From: Bacteroidales bacterium UBA6408
GTDB lineage: Bacteria > Bacteroidota > Bacteroidia > Bacteroidales > UBA932
Assembly: GCA_002439805.1 (NCBI GenBank)
Contig: DJPQ01000073.1
Location: 1-13,456, forward strand
Reading direction: 5' to 3'
Length of the DNA stretch: 13,456 nt
Positions within the stretch are counted from its first letter, which is position 1. Each line of letters starts with the position of its first letter. The notes below the pieces were generated by a model that saw only the letters and a program-made list of their open reading frames with translations, was not told the origin of the DNA and did no database searches. This document shows positions 7,511 through 13,456 of this stretch, piece after piece. Made by a program: the position numbers and the translations under genes.

Positions 7511-8140
7511 ATGGTTTATGGATACATCAGAGTGAGCAGCGACAAGCAGACCGTCGAGAACCAGCGGTTTGAGATTACCAATTTCTGTGCGCGTGAGAGT
7601 CTGAACATCGACGGCTGGATTGAGGAGACCATCAGCGGCACGAAGTCCTACAGCAAGCGGCAGCTCGGGCAACTGCTGAAGAGGGTTCAGAAGGACGACC
7701 TGATAATCTGCGCGGAGCTGTCGAGGCTCGGCAGGAACCTTTTCATGATTATGGAGATTCTGAACATCTGCATGACCCGCGAATGCAAAGTCTGGACAAT
7801 CAAGGACAACTACCGCCTCGGCGAGGACATCCAGAGCAAGGTTCTCGCCTTTGCCTTCGGTCTGTCCGCCGAAATCGAGCGCAACCTCATCAGTCAGCGG
7901 ACAAAGGAAGCGCTCGCCCGCAGGAAGGCGGAAGGCGTCACGCTCGGCAGACCGAAGGGTCGCAAGACCGCCGTGGAAAAGCACAAACTCTACCGCAAGC
8001 GCAACCTCATCGCGGAACTCCGGGCAATCGGAATGTCCCAGAACAAGATTGCCAAAATCTGCAACGTTGACCGCAACACCCTCTCCCGCTTCATCCGGTT
8101 CAAGATGCCGGAACAAGAGAAATCGCACCATTGTATATGA
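7511..8140 (+). CDS. Small serine recombinase, Pin/Mpi-like DNA invertase
   Basis: This 209-aa site-specific recombinase cuts and rejoins DNA through a covalent phosphoserine link. The N-terminal resolvase fold (1-140) begins YGYIRVSS with nucleophile Ser9; SRLGRN at 71-76 provides Arg72 and Arg75, matching the active-site arginines of gamma-delta resolvase. The long helix that joins subunits is AFAFGLSAEIERNLISQRTK, about 113-132. A basic hinge (LGRPKGRK, 145-152) leads to a helix-turn-helix (about 171-195, MSQNKIAKICNVDRNTLSRFI). All catalytic residues are present. The start at 7511 is chosen because the conserved fold begins there; an ATG at 7475 would add 12 extra residues. Its size and domain order match Bacteroidales invertases of the Mpi/PinQ type rather than large transposon recombinases. 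It lies 170 bp upstream of a Type IIG gene that has an invertible 3' end, which makes that segment its likely substrate. Confidence 0.93.
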   Translation: MVYGYIRVSSDKQTVENQRFEITNFCARESLNIDGWIEETISGTKSYSKRQLGQLLKRVQKDDLIICAELSRLGRNLFMIMEILNICMTRECKVWTIKDNYRLGEDIQSKVLAFAFGLSAEIERNLISQRTKEALARRKAEGVTLGRPKGRKTAVEKHKLYRKRNLIAELRAIGMSQNKIAKICNVDRNTLSRFIRFKMPEQEKSHHCI

Positions 8141-8157
8141 CCAAGGCCAAGATTTAC

Positions 8158-8182
8158 TCGGTAATTTTTGCAAAATTACCGA
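8158..8182. promoter_or_regulatory. 25-bp perfect dyad just after the recombinase gene
   Basis: TCGGTAATTTT and AAAATTACCGA form perfect 11-bp arms around TGC, starting 17 bp after the recombinase stop codon. It could be a recombinase-binding or crossover site (serine invertase sites are short dyads of about this length), an operator, or an RNA hairpin ending the recombinase transcript. No U-run follows, so a classic terminator is unlikely. Confidence 0.5.
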
Positions 8183-8218
8183 CACTCTGCTTTTTAGCGC
8201 ATCCGGCACAAGACAACG

Positions 8219-8242
8219 AAATGACGCGCCAAATGACGCGAC
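8219..8242 (+). repeat. Two 12-bp direct repeats upstream of the restriction-modification promoter
   Basis: AAATGACGCG occurs at 8219-8228 and again at 8231-8240, a 12-bp period that is close to one helical turn. The pair lies 13 bp upstream of the -33 box, where an activator or repressor could bind on one face of the DNA. Inference only. Confidence 0.5.
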
Positions 8243-8254
8243 CAAAAGATAAAA

Positions 8255-8286
8255 TTTGTGTTACTCGGGCTTTTTCAGTAGATTTG
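8255..8286 (+). promoter_or_regulatory. Promoter of the Type IIG gene
   Basis: TTTG at 8255-8258, a 20-bp spacer, then TAGATTTG at 8279-8286: an exact match to the Bacteroidetes sigma promoter in both boxes and spacing. Transcription would begin near 8292, leaving about 20 nt of leader before the ATG at 8311. The restriction-modification gene therefore has its own promoter, separate from the recombinase. Confidence 0.75.
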
Positions 8287-8310
8287 CAGTCAATCCCATA
8301 AGACACTGCA

Positions 8311-11300
8311 ATGCCTGACATCACTATTCTCAAGTCCCTCAACAGGGCATACCGCCAACAGCCGTTGGCAAAGACCGATTTCGATACATTCAGAAGACAA
8401 CTGAAAATATTTTACGAACAGATTGAAACCGTTGACACCGAAGAAAAGGTGAAGGGAGACCTAATGGATTTCCTGAAGCTGACTTTCTACGGACAGGACT
8501 ACAAAGTTTCGCCAAACGGCAAGATTGACTGCGCAATACACCTCGGGAACAGTGTAGAGGCTCCCGTCGGGGTCATCTTTGAGGTAAAGATGCCGACGAA
8601 TGTCTCCGAAATGGCACAGCGCGGTAACTTGAACCGCAAGGCAGTGCAGGAACTGCTGCTCTATTGGCTGCGGGAAAGGGTGTCTAAACGCAACATTGCG
8701 CTCAAGAAACTGATTGTCACCAATATATATGAGTATTTCATCTTCGACGCACAGGAGTTTGAACGTGCATTCTTTTCCAACAAGAAACTCCTCAAACGCT
8801 TCGATGAGTTCAACTCAGGAGTTCTGACATCGGAGAAGACAGATTTCTTCTATAAGGAAATTGCCGCGCCATGCATCGCCGAGGTTGCAGACTCGCTCGA
8901 ATACACATGGTTCGACATCAGGGACTACCGCAAGGCACTCGACCGGGGAGACGATCGCAGGCTCATTGGCCTATACAAAGTGTTCAGTCCGGAAAATCTG
9001 CTGAAAAAACAGTTCCAAACGGACAGCAACAAGCTTAATGTCAAGTTCTATAGCGAGTTGCTGCACATAATCGGACTCGAGGAAATCGAAGACAAGGAAG
9101 GCAGCAGGCGCATCATCGCACGGAAGAAGCCGTCCGAACGCAACCGCGCCTCGCTCATCGAGAGTACTATCACGATTCTCGACTCCGAAGATTGGCTTGA
9201 CAGGGTAGAAAAGCTCTCCCGTTTCGGAGCGAACAGAGACGAGCAGCTGTTCAATGTGGCCCTGTCTCTCGTCATCAATTGGGTGAACCGGGTTCTGTTC
9301 ATGAAGTTGCTTGAGGCACAGATGCTGAAATACCATAAAGGAGAGGTGCTCTATGCCTTCATGAAGCCGCAGATGATTACTGACTACGACGAACTGAACA
9401 AACTCTTCTTTCAAGTACTCGCGAAGCGCCCTCAAGACCGGCAGGAGCATATAAACGCAAAATACGGACGCATCCCCTACCTCAACAGCTCGCTTTTTGA
9501 ACTCAGCCCGCTGGAAAGGCTGACAATCCGCATCAGCAACCTTGAAGACTCCGAAATGCCGCTTTTCTCCGGCACCGTGCTTCGTGACGGCAACAAGCCG
9601 CGTCACAAGACACTTCCGACACTTCGCTATCTCCTCGAATTTCTTGATGCCTACGACTTTTCCGGAGAGGGAGCTGACGAGATTCACGAGAACGCCAAGA
9701 CCCTCATCAACGCTTCAGTTCTCGGACTCATTTTCGAGAAAATCAACGGGCACAAAGACGGTTCGGTATTCACTCCCGGTGCAATCACAATGTGGATGAG
9801 CCATGAGACCCTGAAGAGGGCTGTCGTCAGGAAGTTCAACGAGGCCATGGGATGGACCTGCCGGGATTATGATGCCCTGCGGGACAAGGACATAGACGAC
9901 ATACGCCAAGCAAACGAAATCGTGGATTCACTGCGAATCTGCGACCCGTCCGTGGGCTCCGGGCATTTTCTCGTGTCGGTGCTTAACGAGATTATATGGA
10001 TTAAATATGACCTCGGCATTCTGACAGATCCGGAGGGACGACGCATCAAGAAACAGGACTACAGCATCGTCATAGAAAACGACGAACTTATGGTGTCTGA
10101 CGAGGAGGGGAATCCGTTCGCATATATTCCGGGAAATGCTGAAAGCCAGAGAGTTCAGGAGACGCTGTTCACAGAGAAACGCAAAATCATCGAAAACTGC
10201 CTGTTCGGTGTCGATTTGAATCCGAACGCAGTGAACATCTGCCGTCTGCGTCTGTGGATTGAACTTCTGAAAAATGCGTTCTACACCAAGGAAAGCGAAT
10301 TTACCGAACTTGAGACTCTGCCGAACATCGACATCAACATAAAGGTCGGCAACTCACTGCTGCACAAGTTCGGGCTCAATCAGGACATCAGTGAAATATT
10401 GCGCAAGACCTGTCTGTCAATCGGGGACTATAAACGCGCAGTAAGTAACTACAAGAACGCGCACAACAAGGAGGAAAAGCGCGAACTTGACGAGCTTATC
10501 CGCAGGATTAAGACCGGTCTCAAGACGGAAATCAGCCGTCACGACCCGCTCCTGCTGCGAAAGACTGCACTTGAGAAGGAACTCTGCGACCTTGAAGCTC
10601 CCGAACTCTTTGAGGTCAGCCGCAAGGTGTCGGTTCAGAACGAGAAGAAGAAAAAGGCTCTGCGCGCCAAAATTGCGGAGATTCAGAAGGAACTTGACGA
10701 GATTCGCGACAACAGGATTTACATCGAGGCGTTCGAGTGGCGCATCGAGTTCCCGGAGGTGCTTGACGAGGACGGGCGGTTCATCGGCTTCGACTGCATC
10801 ATAGGCAATCCTCCGTACATCCAGCTTCAGAAGATGGGCGGGAGCGCCGATGCCCTCGCAAAGATGGGTTACAGGACTTATGAGCGTACCGGAGACATCT
10901 ATTGCCTCTTCTATGAACTCGGTCATGACCTTCTGAAACCTGACGGAGAACTATGTTTCATTACCTCAAACAAGTGGATGCGGGCCGGCTACGGTGAAAA
11001 GACCCGAGCTTTCCTGACCGAAAATACAAATCCTCAACTGCTCATCGACTTCGCCGGAGTGAAGGTATTTGAGAACGCTACAGTAGATACGAACATACTG
11101 CTTTTCTCCAAGGCTTCGAATGCCGGAGATACCCTCTGTGCGGTGGCCACAAACAGGGACAGGGATGTCATCAATAATATGAGCGATTTCCTGAAGCATG
11201 CCGGGCGCCGCTGCGCCTTCGCCGGGAGCGGGGCCTGGGTGGTGCTGTCGGAGATTGAGCAGAGTATAAAAAAGAAGATTGAGGCCATCGGGAAGCCATT

Positions 11301-12096
11301 GAAGGATTGGGACATCAACATATATCGCGGCATACTGACCGGGTATAACGATGCCTTTATCATTACCACTGAAAAGAGGGATGAGATACTTTCAAATTGT
11401 AAGGATGACGAGGAGCGGACGAAAACCTGTGAGATAATACGACCGATTTTGAGGGGACGGGATATAAAACGCTACTCTTATGAATGGGCAGACCTGTGGC
11501 TGATTGCGACTTTCCCGTCCATGCACTATGATATAGAGCAATATCCCGCCATTAAGGAGCACCTTCTCTCATTCGGAATGGAACGTCTTGAACAGACGGG
11601 TAAAGAATATGTTGTTGATGGGCAACATATTAAGGCAAGGAAAAAGACCAACAACAAATGGTTTGAGACTCAAGATAGCATAAGTTATGTGGAGGAATTT
11701 TTTCAGCCGAAGATTGTGTACCCTAATATGACGAAGTTTATGCCATTCGTATATGACGAAAATGGTTTTATGACAAATCAAAAGTGCTTTATCATAACAG
11801 GACAAAATATGGCATATCTGACTGCATTCTTCAACTCTTCAATATTCAAATTTTGCTTCCGGGACTCTTTTCCGGAACTGCAAGGAGGAACACGAGAACT
11901 CAGCAAAATCTTTTTTGATAAAATCCCCGTTCTTGAAGTGCAGAATGAAATCAATGAGAAATTTAAGGCCATTGTCAAAGACATACAGACTGCCTATTCA
12001 AAAGAAAAGGCAATTTCAATTGATGAAATGTTGTTTGACCTATATGGTTTATCTGACAGTGAGCGGGAAGCAATCGGGTTTATTGAGATTAACTAA
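8311..12096 (+). CDS. Type IIG restriction-modification enzyme (Eco57I-like N6-adenine methyltransferase fused to nuclease)
   Basis: One 1261-aa chain appears to combine restriction, methylation and DNA recognition. An N-terminal PD-(D/E)XK-like nuclease is suggested by Asp73 (KIDCAIHL) and Glu91-Val-Lys93 (VIFEVKMP). The methyltransferase part has motif X (FTPGAI, 487-492), motif I (DPSVGSGHF, 545-553), FGVDLNPNAVNICRLRLWIE from 632, a charged coiled-coil insert at about 700-805, and catalytic motif IV NPPY at 833-836, which indicates N6-adenine methylation. Order X-I-IV then target recognition is gamma-class. The last ~275 residues are the target-recognition region, ending FDLYGLSDSEREAIGF. 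Known family: Bacteroidetes Type IIG proteins of 1200-1300 aa related to Eco57I; BREX PglX is similar in the methyltransferase part, but no other BREX gene is present and PglX lacks the nuclease. Residues 957-986 are coded by a 92-bp repeat also found in the reverse-oriented cassette downstream. The base composition becomes clearly AT-richer after about 11480. Confidence 0.93.
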   Translation: MPDITILKSLNRAYRQQPLAKTDFDTFRRQLKIFYEQIETVDTEEKVKGDLMDFLKLTFYGQDYKVSPNGKIDCAIHLGNSVEAPVGVIFEVKMPTNVSEMAQRGNLNRKAVQELLLYWLRERVSKRNIALKKLIVTNIYEYFIFDAQEFERAFFSNKKLLKRFDEFNSGVLTSEKTDFFYKEIAAPCIAEVADSLEYTWFDIRDYRKALDRGDDRRLIGLYKVFSPENLLKKQFQTDSNKLNVKFYSELLHIIGLEEIEDKEGSRRIIARKKPSERNRASLIESTITILDSEDWLDRVEKLSRFGANRDEQLFNVALSLVINWVNRVLFMKLLEAQMLKYHKGEVLYAFMKPQMITDYDELNKLFFQVLAKRPQDRQEHINAKYGRIPYLNSSLFELSPLERLTIRISNLEDSEMPLFSGTVLRDGNKPRHKTLPTLRYLLEFLDAYDFSGEGADEIHENAKTLINASVLGLIFEKINGHKDGSVFTPGAITMWMSHETLKRAVVRKFNEAMGWTCRDYDALRDKDIDDIRQANEIVDSLRICDPSVGSGHFLVSVLNEIIWIKYDLGILTDPEGRRIKKQDYSIVIENDELMVSDEEGNPFAYIPGNAESQRVQETLFTEKRKIIENCLFGVDLNPNAVNICRLRLWIELLKNAFYTKESEFTELETLPNIDINIKVGNSLLHKFGLNQDISEILRKTCLSIGDYKRAVSNYKNAHNKEEKRELDELIRRIKTGLKTEISRHDPLLLRKTALEKELCDLEAPELFEVSRKVSVQNEKKKKALRAKIAEIQKELDEIRDNRIYIEAFEWRIEFPEVLDEDGRFIGFDCIIGNPPYIQLQKMGGSADALAKMGYRTYERTGDIYCLFYELGHDLLKPDGELCFITSNKWMRAGYGEKTRAFLTENTNPQLLIDFAGVKVFENATVDTNILLFSKASNAGDTLCAVATNRDRDVINNMSDFLKHAGRRCAFAGSGAWVVLSEIEQSIKKKIEAIGKPLKDWDINIYRGILTGYNDAFIITTEKRDEILSNCKDDEERTKTCEIIRPILRGRDIKRYSYEWADLWLIATFPSMHYDIEQYPAIKEHLLSFGMERLEQTGKEYVVDGQHIKARKKTNNKWFETQDSISYVEEFFQPKIVYPNMTKFMPFVYDENGFMTNQKCFIITGQNMAYLTAFFNSSIFKFCFRDSFPELQGGTRELSKIFFDKIPVLEVQNEINEKFKAIVKDIQTAYSKEKAISIDEMLFDLYGLSDSEREAIGFIEIN
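11179..11270 (+). repeat. 92-bp inverted repeat, left arm (inside the Type IIG gene)
   Basis: Identical base for base to the reverse complement of 12930-13021. It codes MSDFLKHAGRRCAFAGSG through EQSIK, residues 957-986. It is GC-rich and contains a small dyad GGCGC-CGCT-GCGCC at 11204-11217. Identity stops abruptly at both ends, with several mismatches immediately outside. Confidence 0.97.
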
Positions 12097-13036
12097 AATT
12101 AGTCTTAATAAACTCGCGCTCAACAGGAGTCAGACCATACAAATCAAAGATTTTATTTAAAACAACTTGTTCGAGTGAGGTCCCGTCCTGTGAAAGTATC
12201 AGTTGATTTAACCAGCCAATAAAGAGACTGTCATCCTCTTCTGATATGATGGGAAGTCTCAATGGTTCGATGGCTTGGACACTAATCAGCAAATCACCTG
12301 TTCCTGTCTGAGGCGCATCCTTTAGCAGGTAATGCCCCATTGAAGAATTTAATACGCAGCAGATATATTCTATGTTTTTTCCAACAGCGAAGCAAGTACT
12401 GTCCAATGTTAGGAATTGATTCTCATCATAAGAAAAACGCAATATTGACCCAACCCTTTTCCATACAATTTTATGCTGACTTAAAAAGTCCCAATATTGA
12501 GCGCCCCATCTTTGCAGGGCATACCATTCATATCGGATTCCAGTTTCCGCTTTATTCCTTGCAGAGAGTTGCTTCTTATATTGCAAAAGATGCTCATAAA
12601 CGGCTGTATATTGTTCTTTGAATTCATTTTCTGCAATTTCGGATGCTCCCTGTATAGTTGTGTCAAGGTGGAGAGGAAAGTGCCAAGGAATCCAAATTAG
12701 CCACAAATCTGCCCAGTCATAACTGTACCTCTTAATATCCCGGCCGCGAAGAATCGGTCGAATAATGTTCGATGTTTTCTCCCGTTCTTCATCTGTTCGG
12801 CATGAGGCGAGAATCTCATCGCGCTTCTGAGTTGTAACTATGAACGCATCGTTGAAGCCTGTTTTGATTCCATAGTTGATGCTCACATCCCAATCCCTAA
12901 GCGGCTTTCCAACCGCTTCTATCTTGCGCTTTATACTCTGCTCAATCTCCGACAGCACCACCCAGGCCCCGCTCCCGGCGAAGGCGCAGCGGCGCCCGGC
13001 ATGCTTCAGGAAATCGCTCATTAAATGAGAGAACAT
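12089..13036 (-). CDS. Silent alternative target-recognition cassette of the Type IIG enzyme
   Basis: This 315-codon frame matches only the C-terminal part of the Type IIG enzyme. From residue 6 (MSDFLKHAGRRCAFAGSG) to the end it would supply 310 residues. The first ~110 residues stay similar to the expressed version (KPLRDWDVSINYGIKTGFNDAF; IIRPILRGRDIKRYSY), the middle is unrelated, and the end is similar again (FDLYGLTPVEREFI). The nuclease and methyltransferase motifs are absent, so alone it cannot methylate or cut. I see no promoter upstream; the frame extends a little beyond the ATG before a TAG near 13100, without homology to the methyltransferase. The frame is intact with no stops or frameshifts, which suggests it is kept functional by being expressed after inversion. 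Its stop overlaps the expressed gene's stop by 8 bp. A translated stand-alone fragment is possible but unsupported. Confidence 0.88.
   Translation of the reverse strand: MFSHLMSDFLKHAGRRCAFAGSGAWVVLSEIEQSIKRKIEAVGKPLRDWDVSINYGIKTGFNDAFIVTTQKRDEILASCRTDEEREKTSNIIRPILRGRDIKRYSYDWADLWLIWIPWHFPLHLDTTIQGASEIAENEFKEQYTAVYEHLLQYKKQLSARNKAETGIRYEWYALQRWGAQYWDFLSQHKIVWKRVGSILRFSYDENQFLTLDSTCFAVGKNIEYICCVLNSSMGHYLLKDAPQTGTGDLLISVQAIEPLRLPIISEEDDSLFIGWLNQLILSQDGTSLEQVVLNKIFDLYGLTPVEREFIKTNFS
12930..13021 (-). repeat. 92-bp inverted repeat, right arm (start of the silent cassette)
   Basis: Perfect reverse-complement match to 11179-11270, in the same reading frame relative to the encoded protein. The match begins exactly at the ATG of MSDFLK and ends at the codons for QSIK. 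Confidence 0.97.
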
Positions 13037-13152
13037 ATGATTCTTCCTGTTCCATTCATCCGGACTATGCGAAAGAACCGAGGCGGAAGACAGCGTCTGC
13101 TACATAGCCTGACAGCCAACATCAGAAACAGTATATAAAAATCGAAAAAACA

Positions 13153-13199
13153 TATAAAAAGAGAAAAACTTTCATATAAAAATCGATAAATCTTCGATT
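13153..13199 (+). repeat. 47-bp direct repeat, right copy
   Basis: Identical over 47 bp to 7370-7416 and in the same orientation, with the same trailing blocks (ATTGACA, GGGTTTGT, TTCGC). It lies 144 bp upstream of the last gene. The 13-mer ATATAAAAATCGA appears inside it (13174-13186). Confidence 0.9.
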
Positions 13200-13284
13200 A
13201 GCTATTGACAGAATATGGGTTTGTGCGCAACTTCGCTCCGCAAAACAAAGGCTTCCGCTTTCACTTGATGACGGAAGATTGTTT

Positions 13285-13305
13285 AAGGTAACACATTGTG
13301 ACCTT
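13285..13305. promoter_or_regulatory. Imperfect 21-bp dyad upstream of the last gene
   Basis: AAGGT at 13285-13289 pairs with ACCTT at 13301-13305, and ACA pairs with TGT inside, with two mismatched pairs near the centre. It lies 38 bp before the ATG at 13344, where an operator or a small leader hairpin would fit. No exact TAnnTTTG box was found close by. Confidence 0.35.
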
Positions 13306-13343
13306 AAAAATAAGAGATAAGTTGATGGCGAAGTTTTGAACAA

Positions 13344-13456
13344 ATGAAAAAGGATGTACTGAAATCATCGTTTGTGGTCGGGTCGATTGCGCTGGTGTTC
13401 CTGATTGTGGGGTATCAGGTGGCGGTGTTCGTGCATAGCGCTGCAGTGGCGAAGAT
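13344..13456 (+). CDS. N-terminus of a membrane-anchored protein, cut by the window edge
   Basis: The first 37 codons are present. The protein begins MKKDVLKSSFVVGSIALVFL, and residues 9-32 form one hydrophobic segment that could be a transmembrane anchor or uncleaved signal. The ATG choice is supported by the basic residues right before the hydrophobic stretch. I do not recognise the family from this fragment. Confidence 0.6.
   Translation, partial: MKKDVLKSSFVVGSIALVFLIVGYQVAVFVHSAAVAK

Larger units (their letters stand above)
11179..13021. other. Predicted invertible segment switching the recognition domain
   Basis: The 92-bp inverted repeats enclose a 1659-bp unique segment (11271-12929) made of two complete, opposite 3' gene ends that meet tail to tail. 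Inversion would join residues 1-956 plus the repeat to the other cassette, in frame, and the new stop would fall at 12111, giving 1266 aa. The previously expressed end would then become the silent copy. Inversion itself is inferred from structure; only one orientation is seen here. Confidence 0.85.
13037..13343. other. Intergenic region right of the cassette
   Basis: About 307 bp without a credible gene. The left third (to ~13105) continues the minus-strand reading frame of the silent cassette to a TAG but shows no homology. The centre is AT-rich and holds the right copy of the 47-bp direct repeat plus an extra copy of its 13-mer ATATAAAAATCGA at 13133-13145. The right third holds a dyad and the leader of the last gene. 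A 73-codon minus-strand frame here (13122-13343) has no protein-like features. Confidence 0.7.

Noticed and set aside
7268..8245. 325-codon open frame antisense to the serine recombinase
   Set aside because: The opposite strand encodes a recombinase with all catalytic residues; the antisense frame runs across the intergenic regions and has low-complexity composition.
8311..12096. BREX PglX methyltransferase
   Set aside because: Invertible PglX genes exist, but this protein has an N-terminal nuclease signature (Asp73, Glu91-x-Lys93) and no BREX partner genes are in the window.
13122..13343. 73-codon minus-strand frame
   Set aside because: It spans the direct repeat and AT-rich intergenic DNA, with no start signal or protein-like pattern.

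Overview
The window looks like a chromosomal segment of a gut-type Bacteroidales bacterium; the genus cannot be fixed from sequence alone. Grounds: several exact matches to the Bacteroidetes housekeeping promoter (TTG/TTTG, about 20 bp, TAnnTTTG), no clear Shine-Dalgarno sequences, a TonB-dependent receptor of Bacteroidetes type, a lipoprotein built like those of this phylum, and a Mpi/Pin-like serine recombinase.

Left part (1-4371): a TonB-dependent outer-membrane receptor with a Cys-rich plug (64-2232, minus) is divergent from a two-domain signal peptide peptidase SppA (2529-4310, plus). The shared intergenic region holds an sppA promoter and a 7-1-7 dyad on the receptor side. A strong hairpin (4322-4371) ends sppA and probably also the convergent gene to its right.

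Middle part (4405-7327): a large two-domain surface-type lipoprotein (minus) has a promoter whose spacer holds nine consecutive G residues, a plausible slippage switch. It is divergent from a PD-(D/E)XK nuclease of the Rpn/PDDEXK_2 family (plus), whose C-terminus is coded by eight 12-bp tandem repeats.

Right part (7370-13199): this is the most interesting region. A 47-bp perfect direct repeat brackets a unit made of a small serine recombinase (7511-8140), a fused Type IIG (Eco57I-like) restriction-modification enzyme of 1261 aa (8311-12096), and a promoterless, oppositely oriented cassette (12089-13036) encoding a second, different C-terminal target-recognition half. The expressed gene and the cassette share a 92-bp perfect inverted repeat (11179-11270 and 12930-13021), located at the junction between the methyltransferase core and the recognition domain and in the same reading frame in both copies. 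Inverting the segment would replace the last ~275 residues and give an intact 1266-aa enzyme. I read this as a specificity-switching Type IIG system, with the neighbouring recombinase as the likely but unproven invertase.

The window ends inside a gene for an N-terminally membrane-anchored protein (13344 onward) that I do not recognise.
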